Origin: Deltaproteobacteria bacterium | GTDB taxonomy: Bacteria > Chloroflexota > Dehalococcoidia > Dehalococcoidales > BS750m-G39 | Assembly (NCBI GenBank): GCA_030606505.1 | Contig: JAUWGI010000035.1 | Span: forward strand, 1-7,627 | Reading direction: 5' to 3' | Length of the DNA: 7,627 bases | Shown: piece after piece, positions 1-5,858 of the stretch | Position numbering within the stretch: position 1 is the first letter of the stretch | How the letters are laid out: each line of letters starts with the position of its first letter | Translations under genes and position numbers: made by a program | The notes under the pieces: model-generated | What the model saw: the letters and a program-made list of their open reading frames with translations, nothing else | Databases searched by the model: none | Told to the model about the DNA's origin: nothing

Positions 1-219
1 CCGGTCCATTCCCTTTGCCTCCGCCTTAGCCCCGCGCCAGATGTTGCCGCCCCCGACCACAATGCCCACGCCTACCCCCATTTTCATTACCTGCTTAATC
101 TGCTTGGCTACCTTGGCCAGGGTGGCGGCATTGATGCCGTAAGGGGCTCCGCCACTGAAGGCTTCGCCACTGAGTTTGAGCAGGACGCGCTTGTATTTGG
201 CAGCCCTTATTTTTCGCAT
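1..219 (-). CDS. pyrH: UMP kinase, N-terminal part (cut by window edge)
   Basis: Uridylate kinase phosphorylates UMP to UDP with ATP in cytoplasmic pyrimidine nucleotide synthesis. The first 73 residues are visible: a basic start, then [13 protein letters not shown] (the N-terminal strand and phosphate-binding region of the amino acid kinase fold) and, near residues 54-62, [12 protein letters not shown], the glycine-rich nucleotide-binding signature of bacterial PyrH, followed by GMDR. About two thirds of the protein lies beyond the left edge. The ATG at 219-217 overlaps the tsf stop codon in TAATG. No convincing Shine-Dalgarno is visible, so translation probably depends on coupling to tsf. 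The order rpsB-tsf-pyrH is the common bacterial arrangement and supports the call. Confidence 0.95.
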   Translation of the reverse strand, partial: MRKIRAAKYKRVLLKLSGEAFSGGAPYGINAATLAKVAKQIKQVMKMGVGVGIVVGGGNIWRGAKAEAKGMDR

Positions 220-725
220 TATTGTTCGCCCAGTTCGAATCTGGTAAACCGGCTTACTTTAATGTTTTCTCCCGTCCTGGCAATGATTTCGGTAATAATT
301 TCTTTTACGGTTTTGTCCGGTTGCTTGATATCGGCTTGAAGCAGCAGGCAGGCGGCCTGGGGTTCCTCTTCGGTTTCCGGCTTGTACTCTTCCTCGGTGA
401 TGAACTGGGGGTTCATGGCGGCTACCTGCATTGCCAGGTGGTGCGCCAGCTGCTTGAACTCGTCGGTGCGGGCGACAAAATCGGTCTCACAGTTCAGCTC
501 AACCATAGCGCCCACCCGACCGGCGGTGTGGATGTAGGCTTCAATTAAGCCCTCAACGGTCTGGCGATCTGCCTTTTTAGCCGCCTTGAATAGGCTCTGT
601 TGCTTTAGAATCTCCAGCGCTTTTTCGGTATTTCCATCGCATTCTAAAAGAGCCTTGCGGCACTGCATAATGCCGGCACCCGACTGGTCTCTTAGCTCCT
701 TTACCATGACGGCGGTGATTTTCAA
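219..725 (-). CDS. tsf: Translation elongation factor Ts (short form)
   Basis: EF-Ts is the guanine nucleotide exchange factor that regenerates EF-Tu-GTP. The 168 residues begin with the N-terminal UBA-like module ([11 protein letters not shown] at 8-18, then the CRKAL helix) and contain the TDFV motif at 81-84, which contacts the EF-Tu nucleotide site, inside NCETDFVAR. The C-terminus ends in a typical [12 protein letters not shown] block. The protein is much shorter than the roughly 280-residue E. coli form: a single core subdomain remains and the coiled-coil region is missing, as in other short EF-Ts proteins. The start is TTG at 725, chosen because the family consensus begins just before ITAxxVKELR and a perfect AAGGAGG lies seven bases upstream (733-739). 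The TTG overlaps the rpsB TGA as TTGA. Confidence 0.96.
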   Translation of the reverse strand: MKITAVMVKELRDQSGAGIMQCRKALLECDGNTEKALEILKQQSLFKAAKKADRQTVEGLIEAYIHTAGRVGAMVELNCETDFVARTDEFKQLAHHLAMQVAAMNPQFITEEEYKPETEEEPQAACLLLQADIKQPDKTVKEIITEIIARTGENIKVSRFTRFELGEQ

Positions 726-1522
726 GCTTCTGCCTCCTTAGCTTCATCCTTGGCTTCGTCGTCAGGGGTGAAAATAAGCGGTTTGCCGATTTCCATACCC
801 TTCGGTAGCCCGGCGCCCTCTTCGGCAGCCATGGCCCCGCCGGTTTTGCCCTCGATGACAGCATCGGCGATTTTACTGCATATCAGCTTGATGGCTCTGA
901 TGGCATCGTCGTTGGCGGGAATGGGGTGGTCAATATTAGCCGGGTTGCAGTTGGTATCAACTATGGCTACCACTGGAATCCCCACCCGTTTGGCTTCGGC
1001 CAGGGCAATCTTTTCTTTGGTGGGGTCGACGATAAAGAGGGCATCTGGCAGGTTGGTCATCTCCTTGAAACCGCCCATATTCCGGTTGAGACGCTGAATT
1101 TTCTCCCCCAGCTTCATCGCTTCCTTTTTGGGCAGGCGCTCAAAGTCTCCCCTGGATTGCTGGTCTTCCAGGCGGACCAGGTAGTCTATGCGGGACTGGA
1201 TGGTGGCAAAGTTGGTCAGTACCCCTCCCAACCAGCGCTGGTTAACGTAGAACATGCCACAGCGCTGGGCTTCCTGTTCTAGTGCCTCCTGGGCCTGCTT
1301 TTTAGTGCCGACAAAGAGGATGGTGCCGCCTTCGGCGGCTGTCTGCTGAACAAACTCACAGGCTTTGTCGAGCATGGCCGTGGTTTGTTCCAGGTCAATG
1401 ATGTGAATGCCGTTGCGCTTGGTGAAGATGTATTTCTTCATCGCCGGGTGCCAGCGGCTGGTCTGGTGCCCGAAGTGTGCCCCGGCTTCTAAAAGCTCCT
1501 TGATAGTAGTGGTATCTGGCAA
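722..1522 (-). CDS. rpsB: 30S ribosomal protein S2
   Basis: Ribosomal protein S2 is a late-assembling protein of the small subunit and is needed for S1 binding. The 266-residue protein has the family N-terminus ([22 protein letters not shown], about 7-28), the [11 protein letters not shown] block (37-47), [10 protein letters not shown] (70-79), [13 protein letters not shown] (93-105) and the C-terminal [12 protein letters not shown] and [11 protein letters not shown] blocks (159-194). It ends in an acidic, lysine-containing tail after residue 250, which is longer than the minimal family length. The start is TTG at 1522, preceded by an AGGAAAGGGG ribosome binding stretch at 1531-1540. It is the first gene of the minus-strand operon, followed by tsf with a TTGA overlap. 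Confidence 0.98.
   Translation of the reverse strand: MPDTTTIKELLEAGAHFGHQTSRWHPAMKKYIFTKRNGIHIIDLEQTTAMLDKACEFVQQTAAEGGTILFVGTKKQAQEALEQEAQRCGMFYVNQRWLGGVLTNFATIQSRIDYLVRLEDQQSRGDFERLPKKEAMKLGEKIQRLNRNMGGFKEMTNLPDALFIVDPTKEKIALAEAKRVGIPVVAIVDTNCNPANIDHPIPANDDAIRAIKLICSKIADAVIEGKTGGAMAAEEGAGLPKGMEIGKPLIFTPDDEAKDEAKEAEA
733..739 (-). promoter_or_regulatory. Shine-Dalgarno for tsf
   Basis: On the minus strand this reads AAGGAGG, a full match to the anti-SD sequence, seven bases before the TTG start of tsf. It lies inside the last codons of rpsB. It decides the TTG start over the in-frame ATG at codon 7. Confidence 0.85.
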
Positions 1523-1573
1523 GCTTTTAACCCCTTTCCTCGCTATTAAGCTAGCATTTATAGTCAGTTTAAC

Positions 1574-1602
1574 AGTATAGCATACTGGCTCGTCGGCAAC
1601 AA
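1574..1602 (-). promoter_or_regulatory. Predicted promoter of the rpsB-tsf-pyrH operon
   Basis: Read on the minus strand, there is a -10 TATACT (1579-1574) preceded by TGC, giving an extended -10, and a weaker -35 TTGTTG (1602-1597) at a 17-base spacing. The predicted transcription start near 1567 leaves a leader of about 45 bases before the rpsB TTG. No known ribosomal-protein autoregulatory structure was recognised in this short leader. Confidence 0.6.
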
Positions 1603-1612
1603 TATAGCTTAA

Positions 1613-1641
1613 TAAACAATCTCAATAGCGTGTGATATAAT
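1613..1641 (+). promoter_or_regulatory. Predicted promoter of smpB (leaderless)
   Basis: A perfect -10 TATAAT (1636-1641) is preceded by TGA, forming an extended -10 element. A -35-like TAAACA (1613-1618, four of six matches to TTGACA) sits at 17-base spacing. The expected start of transcription, about seven bases after the -10, coincides with the GTG of smpB at 1648. The promoter diverges from the rpsB promoter, with only about ten bases between the two -35 elements. Confidence 0.7.
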
Positions 1642-1647
1642 TTAAGT

Positions 1648-2112
1648 GTGGCCATAAAGACGTTAGCTACTAACCGTAAAGCGTATCATAATTACCATAT
1701 CGGCGATAGCGTGGAAGCCGGCATCGCCCTTACCGGCACCGAGATAAAATCCATCAGGGCTGGCAGGGTGAGCCTGGCTGATGCCTATGTGCGACCTGAG
1801 AGTGGGGAATTGTGGCTGCTGAATGCTCACATAGCCCGCTATGACGCCGGCAGCTATATGAGCCACCAGCCAACCCGGCCCCGGAAGCTGCTGCTTCATC
1901 GCAAGCAGATTGATAGCCTTACCAGCAAGGTGCGGGAGAGGGGCTTTACTTTGCTTCCCCTCAGGCTGTATATTAAAGATAGCCTAGCTAAGGTCGAGGT
2001 GGCTTTAGCCAGAGGTAAAAGGCTTTATGATAAGCGGGCAGCTATAGCCCGCCATGAGACGGATAGGGAGATTGAGCGGGCTATAAAGAGGAGGGGTGTG
2101 GGGAGGAGGTAG
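1648..2112 (+). CDS. smpB: SsrA-binding protein SmpB
   Basis: SmpB binds the tRNA-like domain of tmRNA and carries it into stalled ribosomes, where its C-terminal tail occupies the mRNA channel during trans-translation. The 154 residues show the family N-terminus (TLATNRKAYHNYHI, 5-18), the oligonucleotide-binding barrel with GIALTGTEIKSIRAGRVSLADAYV (25-48), and the basic C-terminal part KRLYDKRAAIARHETDREIERAIKRR (about 124-149), corresponding to the conserved KxxDKR tail region. The start is GTG at 1648; the N-terminal alignment with the family leaves no room for another start. No Shine-Dalgarno precedes it, and a strong extended -10 ends seven bases upstream, so the mRNA is probably leaderless. 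ssrA, its RNA partner, follows 26 bases downstream. Confidence 0.97.
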   Translation: MAIKTLATNRKAYHNYHIGDSVEAGIALTGTEIKSIRAGRVSLADAYVRPESGELWLLNAHIARYDAGSYMSHQPTRPRKLLLHRKQIDSLTSKVRERGFTLLPLRLYIKDSLAKVEVALARGKRLYDKRAAIARHETDREIERAIKRRGVGRR

Positions 2113-2138
2113 CTGGCTGGACTTTAACAATTGAATAG

Positions 2139-2494
2139 GGGGACGCGTGGGTTCGACAGGGGAAGTAGGTTACAGGATTGCAAGCTGAGGTGCCGCTAAC
2201 CTCATAAAACCGGCGGAAAAAAACAATTGGCGAACCTGAATTCGCTTACGCAGCCTAGTTTAATATAGGTTGTGCGCTCGCCTGACCTGTCCTCAATGGG
2301 TTGGGACCGGGCGACGTTAAGTTGAGGTGCCACCACCCCGACGTTGATAGGGGTGGTGAAAGAACTATCGACTGGCCTGGCTAAACTCGGTCAGCAGAGG
2401 CTAGCCCGGCGAGATTAAAGCGCTGACTAAGCTTGTAGCATATTCTGGGCAGCTTCTCTTGGACGGGGAGTTCGACCCTCCCCCGTCTCCACCA
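2139..2494 (+). ncRNA. ssrA: Transfer-messenger RNA (tmRNA)
   Basis: tmRNA rescues stalled ribosomes together with SmpB by acting first as alanyl-tRNA and then as a short mRNA for a degradation tag. The 5' end GGGGACG (2139-2145) pairs with CGTCTCC (2484-2490), followed by discriminator A and an encoded CCA ending at 2494. The conserved GGGTTCGACAGG element follows the 5' strand, and a TTCGACC T-loop with a GGGAG/CTCCC stem lies at 2466-2482. The length of 356 bases is normal for a one-piece tmRNA. The tag reading frame is at 2229-2258. One extra C (2483) lies between the T-stem and the acceptor strand. The gene lies just after smpB and may share its promoter; no strong separate promoter was seen in the 26-base gap. 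Confidence 0.96.
2229..2258 (+). other. tmRNA tag-peptide reading frame GEPEFAYAA-stop
   Basis: Starting at the resume codon GGC (2229-2231), the frame encodes Gly-Glu-Pro-Glu-Phe-Ala-Tyr-Ala-Ala and stops at TAG (2256-2258). The A-rich stretch before it (about 2216-2228) is typical of the single-stranded region ahead of resume codons. The hydrophobic, alanine-ending tail fits recognition by ClpXP-type proteases. The exact resume codon is inferred from the frame that yields an Ala-Ala end. Confidence 0.8.
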
Positions 2495-2503
2495 GCAATT
2501 TAT

Positions 2504-2538
2504 AGGCGCTAGCTTTACCGCTGGCGCTTTTTTGTTTT
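2504..2538 (+). terminator. Rho-independent terminator of smpB-ssrA
   Basis: GCGCTAGC (2506-2513) pairs with GCTGGCGC (2520-2527) over 8 bp with one G-U pair and a six-base loop TTTACC. The stem can be extended by A-U and G-U pairs at its base. Six T residues (2528-2533) and a second TTTT follow. It begins 12 bases after the tmRNA CCA end. Confidence 0.9.
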
Positions 2539-2649
2539 CAGCTTTAAAGCCGTGGTTAAGCAACCCTGATAAGGCCTTACGGGTGATCAAATGAGCTGAA
2601 CGGCAATAAACTGGCCTGGTGCTTTTGGAGCGAGTGCCCCAACCACCAC

Positions 2650-2676
2650 TGGACAAAGATGGGCTGATGTTATAAT
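2650..2676 (+). promoter_or_regulatory. Candidate extended -10 promoter upstream of the methyltransferase operon
   Basis: A perfect TATAAT (2671-2676) is preceded by TGT, giving an extended -10. TGGACA (2650-2655) matches the -35 consensus in five of six bases, but the 15-base spacer is short; extended -10 promoters tolerate this. Transcription would start near 2683 and could produce a leader of roughly 280 bases ahead of the gene at 2965. No better promoter was visible closer to that gene. Confidence 0.5.
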
Positions 2677-2711
2677 ATAGATAAAGACCGATTGAACTGG
2701 GAGGTTTGGCC

Positions 2712-2798
2712 GTGGCAGAAATTTACAGAGGAAGGCAGATAACCTGCTGGTTGCGGACTTCATATATACTTTCTATCCTTAAACTGACATTTGAGTGA
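2712..2798 (+). CDS. Possible 28-residue leader peptide
   Basis: A GTG at 2712 is preceded by GGGAGG (2699-2704) at seven-base spacing and opens a 28-codon frame, MAEIYRGRQITCWL followed by a hydrophobic stretch, ending at TGA (2796-2798). It starts about 30 bases after the predicted transcription start. The stop codon touches the first base of a perfect 10-bp inverted repeat, an arrangement that could couple translation of the short frame to RNA folding. No homologue is recognised. It could equally be a chance frame or a remnant of a degraded gene. Confidence 0.3.
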   Translation: MAEIYRGRQITCWLRTSYILSILKLTFE

Positions 2799-2826
2799 CG
2801 AGCCCATACATAGTTGATGGGCTCGT
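2798..2826 (+). repeat. Perfect 10-bp inverted repeat (hairpin)
   Basis: ACGAGCCCAT (2798-2807) and ATGGGCTCGT (2817-2826) are exact reverse complements around a nine-base spacer. As RNA this is a strong hairpin in the presumed leader of the methyltransferase operon. No T-run follows on either strand, so it is not a standard terminator. An operator, an mRNA-stabilising hairpin or part of an attenuator are possible. Confidence 0.7.
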
Positions 2827-2964
2827 TGGCTAGTATCTCCCCAATTTAAACCTTAAACCCGCTAAGCCTTCCCTGTCACGCCTAGTTTCTCATTAGTTAA
2901 CTCTTATTTACTGGTCTGTCTTTTTGATACTTGTCTGACCTGGATAAAGCAAGGGGAGCCAAAT

Positions 2965-3639
2965 ATGTCTACATCGTCTATAAGAAATGAATTTGATATT
3001 GATACCGAGCAGGTACTGAAACATATGGGCTACGGAACCGATGGTGTGCCGTCGGCGCGGATTGAGTCTCTGGTCAAGGAGTATGCCGATAACATTTGCC
3101 ATCTCATTGAACCATCATATTCGTATGTTATCAGGGATATCAATTCGGTCCGGGGCTCGCGCGTTTTCATCGAGGGTTCGGTTACCTTCCGTAGCAATAT
3201 CATTGCCCAGCTGCTCGAGGAGTGCCAGAAGGTCGCCGTGTTCGTGCTGACCGTGGGCGGTCGTCTGGGGGAGGTAGTCCGTCAGCTGTCTGGAGACGGG
3301 CTTATGGTTCAGGCCGCGGTGCTGGATGCCATAGGCTCGGATGCGGCTGAGACTTTAGCCCATGTGGTGCAGGATATTGTGGCTAAGGAGGCGGAGGCTG
3401 AGGGGCTGGGTATAAGCCTGCGTTTTAGCCCTGGCTATTGTGATTGGAGAGTTAGCCAGCAGAAGATGGTCTTCCGGGCGATGGGTGTCGATACTGCCGG
3501 TGTGCGTTTAACCGATGGCTGCTTGATGATTCCTCAGAAGTCGATATCGGGCATTATTGGTATTGGCTCACGCGAGAAGGTGGAGAGCTATAACCCTTGC
3601 CTAACCTGTAATAAGCGCGATTGTATAGGTAGAAGATAG
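2965..3639 (+). CDS. Stand-alone MetH-type activation domain protein, presumed corrinoid reactivase
   Basis: The 224-residue cytoplasmic protein resembles the C-terminal activation domain of B12-dependent methionine synthase, which binds AdoMet and supports reductive methylation of inactive cob(II)alamin. The key block is RFSPGYCDWRVSQQ (153-166), matching the RxxPGY AdoMet-binding segment of MetH, followed by GVRLTDGCLMIPQKSISGIIG (179-199), the usual LT-P-S-SG stretch near the domain end. No homocysteine, folate or cobalamin domains are present. An added C-terminal CxxCxxxxC motif (Cys212, 215, 220) could bind metal or an Fe-S cluster; this is inference. The start ATG has AAGGGGAG six bases upstream. 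It is the first gene of the operon and sits nine bases before an MttB-like gene, so its natural substrate is probably the corrinoid proteins encoded downstream rather than MetH. Confidence 0.82.
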   Translation: MSTSSIRNEFDIDTEQVLKHMGYGTDGVPSARIESLVKEYADNICHLIEPSYSYVIRDINSVRGSRVFIEGSVTFRSNIIAQLLEECQKVAVFVLTVGGRLGEVVRQLSGDGLMVQAAVLDAIGSDAAETLAHVVQDIVAKEAEAEGLGISLRFSPGYCDWRVSQQKMVFRAMGVDTAGVRLTDGCLMIPQKSISGIIGIGSREKVESYNPCLTCNKRDCIGRR

Positions 3640-3648
3640 AATCCTGTT

Positions 3649-5088
3649 ATGATTCGAAAAGGATTAGCCGGTGGTAGTTACCAGCCTCTAACTGAAGAGT
3701 CCATAGCCAAGATACACCAGACGGTAATGGCGGTAGTTGAGGAGGTGGGGTTTGAGGTAAACTCGGAGAAAGCCCTTCAGCTCTTTGAAAAGGCTGGGGC
3801 CCGGGTGGATAGGGAGAAACTGCGGGTGCGCCTGCCTCAGGCGAAAGCCATGGAGCTGATAGGGATGGCGCCGCCGGAGGTCAGGCTCTGCGGTCAGGAA
3901 GAAAAGCACGACGTGCTCCTCGGCGGGAACCGGGTTTATGCGGGGACGGGGGGAACTGCCCTCTATATCTATGAGCCGGTTACCAAGCAGAAGCGTTCGG
4001 CTACCCTGGAAGACCTGAAGCGTATCGCCAGGCTGGTTAACCGCCTGGATAATATCCATCTTTTTATGCTGCCCACCTATCCCAATGAGCTTCCCATAGA
4101 GCAGGTTGATGCAAATCGCTTCTTTGCCGGTCTGGACAATACCACTAAGCATATCATGGGAGGGGTTTACACCCTGGACGGGATAAAACAGGTGCTACGG
4201 ATGGCAGAGATGGCGGCTGGTTCCGCTGAAAAACTGCGCCAGCGCCCACTCATCTCCATGATAGGCTGCAGTATAAGCCCCCTGAAGATGGATGCCCAGT
4301 ACGGTGACCTGGTAGTAGAGATTGCCCAGAGAGGCATCCCCCTGGTATGTCCGGCTGAGCCGTTGTGCGGGGCGACATCGCCGGTAACGCTGGCCGGTAA
4401 TCTGGTGATTCAGACGGCGGACTCACTGATGGGGGTTATGCTTACCCAGATAGTTAAGCCGGGGACGCCGGTTATCTTCGGCTCGGTGGCGACCAACACC
4501 GACCTCAGAGACCTCAAGTATCTGGCCGGCTCGGTGGAGATGGGGCTGTTAAACGCCGCCGGTGCCCAGATGGCGCAGTTTTACCATCTTCCTTTCTACG
4601 CTACCGGCGGTATGACTGATTCTAAAGTGCTGGATGCCCAGAGCGGCTACGAGTCGGCTATAACCAGTCTCCTCTGTGCTCTGGCCGGCGCCAATTTCAT
4701 CCACGATGCTGCCGGGATGATGGATTTCGCTCTAACGGCCTGTTATGAGAAGTTCGTCATTGATAATGAGATACTGGGTATGGTGATGAGGGCGGTTGAC
4801 GGTATTAAGGTCAACGATGATACCCTGGCCTTTGACCTTATCAAGGAGGTGGGGCCGGGGGGTAACTTCGTTGCCGCCAAGCATACCCGGCGCTTTATGC
4901 GCCGCGAGCACTACCAGCCCTCCTTGAGCGACCGGAACAGCCGGGAGGAATGGGAGGCTAAAGGGGGAAAAGCCCTCTGGCAGAAGGCGGGGGAAAAAGC
5001 GCGGCGGCTTATCGCTGAGCATAAATACCACCTGCCAACTGCGGTAAGGCAAAATATACTCTCAGAGATAACCGGCATTGTGGATTGA
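3649..5088 (+). CDS. MttB-family corrinoid methyltransferase (non-pyrrolysine)
   Basis: Members of this family transfer a methyl group from a methylated amine to the Co(I) of a partner corrinoid protein. The 479 residues cover the full family length: an N-terminal helical segment (LTEESIAKIHQTVMAVVEEVG, 14-34), FFAGLDNTTKHIMGG (158-172), PGTPVIFGSV (271-280), the core GGMTDSKVLDAQSGYE (320-335), DNEILGM (372-378) and the terminal HTRRFMRREHYQPSLSDR block (412-429). There is no internal TAG, so unlike archaeal trimethylamine methyltransferases it does not use pyrrolysine. It thus belongs with the large non-pyrrolysine group, which includes glycine betaine, proline betaine and carnitine demethylases; the substrate cannot be told from sequence alone. 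ATG 3649 has only a weak ribosome site, suggesting coupling to the gene nine bases upstream. Its corrinoid partner follows after 28 bases. Confidence 0.9.
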   Translation: MIRKGLAGGSYQPLTEESIAKIHQTVMAVVEEVGFEVNSEKALQLFEKAGARVDREKLRVRLPQAKAMELIGMAPPEVRLCGQEEKHDVLLGGNRVYAGTGGTALYIYEPVTKQKRSATLEDLKRIARLVNRLDNIHLFMLPTYPNELPIEQVDANRFFAGLDNTTKHIMGGVYTLDGIKQVLRMAEMAAGSAEKLRQRPLISMIGCSISPLKMDAQYGDLVVEIAQRGIPLVCPAEPLCGATSPVTLAGNLVIQTADSLMGVMLTQIVKPGTPVIFGSVATNTDLRDLKYLAGSVEMGLLNAAGAQMAQFYHLPFYATGGMTDSKVLDAQSGYESAITSLLCALAGANFIHDAAGMMDFALTACYEKFVIDNEILGMVMRAVDGIKVNDDTLAFDLIKEVGPGGNFVAAKHTRRFMRREHYQPSLSDRNSREEWEAKGGKALWQKAGEKARRLIAEHKYHLPTAVRQNILSEITGIVD

Positions 5089-5116
5089 GGTAGACTGGTA
5101 ATTAAGGGAACCGAGA

Positions 5117-5800
5117 ATGACTGAGGATATAATAAGCCTAATTCGGGAGAATGTTATCCAGGGGAGAGTGACCCAGGATGATGAGGGTCTGGACGAAGGC
5201 ATGGTAGGTCGGCCCGGAGTGACCGAGCTTATCGAGAAAGCCCTGGCTATGGGTATAGATGTCCGGGATATAATCAGTAATGGGCTGACCGAGGGCATGA
5301 ACCTGGTGGGGCAGAAATTTGAGGATAAGGAATACTATATCCCTGATATGCTGGCATCGGCCGAGGCGGTGGGGGCGGCTATGGAACTGCTGGAGCCTCA
5401 CCTCGCCCGGAGCGGCATCAAGCCCAAGGGCAAGATACTTTTAGCCACGGTAAAGGGCGACCTCCATGACATCGGCAAGAATATAGTGACGATATTACTC
5501 CGCGGCGCTGGCTACACCGTCAAGGATTTGGGCAATGACATGGAGCCCCAGAGCATCGTGAATGCGGTGAGGGCGGAGAAGCCCCAGTTTCTGGGGCTGT
5601 CGGCGCTGCTCACCAGCACCATGGTCAATATGAGGGACACCATCCAGGCGCTGGAGGAGAGCGGCCTCAGGGATAAGGTTAAGGTTGTCATCGGGGGGGC
5701 ACCGGTATCGGAGGAATATGCTAGGAGTATAGGTGCCGATGGCTACGGTTCCGACGGTTTTCAGGCGGTGGCGGTGATAGAATCTTTAACTTCCACCTAG
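5117..5800 (+). CDS. Methyltransferase cognate corrinoid protein (MtbC/MttC type)
   Basis: This 227-residue protein carries the corrinoid cofactor that shuttles methyl groups between methyltransferases. Residues 1 to about 95 form the helical cap domain (with VRDIISNGLTEGMNLVGQKFEDKEYYIPDML). The Rossmann-like B12-binding domain follows: GDLHDIGKNIV (114-124) contains the DxHxxG motif with His117 as lower cobalt ligand, then LSALLTST (161-168) and VIGGAPVS (191-198), which line the nucleotide tail of the cofactor, and GADGYGSDG near the end. The ATG has AAGGGA seven bases upstream. The cap contains an acidic linker QDDEGLDEGMVGRPGV (20-35) that is also present in the second corrinoid protein. 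The partner is most likely the MttB-like enzyme immediately upstream. Confidence 0.93.
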   Translation: MTEDIISLIRENVIQGRVTQDDEGLDEGMVGRPGVTELIEKALAMGIDVRDIISNGLTEGMNLVGQKFEDKEYYIPDMLASAEAVGAAMELLEPHLARSGIKPKGKILLATVKGDLHDIGKNIVTILLRGAGYTVKDLGNDMEPQSIVNAVRAEKPQFLGLSALLTSTMVNMRDTIQALEESGLRDKVKVVIGGAPVSEEYARSIGADGYGSDGFQAVAVIESLTST

Positions 5801-5846
5801 CTGGCAGTTCAACAGAATACCCTTCCCCCCAAGCTAACAACCCAAG

Positions 5847-5852
5847 AGGAGG
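5847..5852 (+). promoter_or_regulatory. Strong Shine-Dalgarno selecting a TTG start
   Basis: AGGAGG lies six bases before TTG at 5859. It supports that TTG as the start of the second MttB-like gene, and independent ribosome entry after the 58-base gap from the preceding gene. Confidence 0.75.
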
Positions 5853-5858
5853 AATAAA

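Larger units (their letters stand above)
2539..2964 (+). other. Intergenic leader region without a large gene
   Basis: This stretch separates the ssrA terminator from the methyltransferase operon. It contains an extended -10 promoter candidate (2650-2676), a possible 28-codon ORF (2712-2798) and a perfect inverted repeat (2798-2826), listed separately. From 2827 to 2950 the sequence is T- and C-rich with no clear gene. A cobalamin riboswitch was considered because of the downstream genes, but no recognisable B12-box was found. No transposon ends or tRNA were seen. Confidence 0.6.

Noticed and set aside
2230..2268. Alternative tmRNA tag frame starting GCG AAC CTG
   Set aside because: It starts with Ala-Asn like many tags but ends in Ser-Leu-Ile, whereas the neighbouring frame gives a protease-type Ala-Ala end and an in-frame stop.
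2381..2656. 91-codon minus-strand frame across the 3' part of ssrA and its terminator
   Set aside because: It lies antisense to tmRNA structure and the terminator, and its translation resembles no family; a chance frame.
2798..2826. Rho-independent terminator
   Set aside because: The hairpin is perfect but neither strand has a T-run after it.
2924..2950. Promoter TTGATA with TAAAGC directly upstream of the gene at 2965
   Set aside because: The spacing is only 15 bases, the -10 is poor, and transcription would start on the ribosome binding site.
2827..2964. Cobalamin riboswitch ahead of the corrinoid operon
   Set aside because: No B12-box-like core or the expected paired elements could be found by eye; the stretch is too short and T/C-rich.
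5801..5858. Internal promoter or terminator between the first corrinoid gene and the second MttB-like gene
   Set aside because: Only a C-run and a strong Shine-Dalgarno are visible; no hairpin with T-run and no promoter elements.
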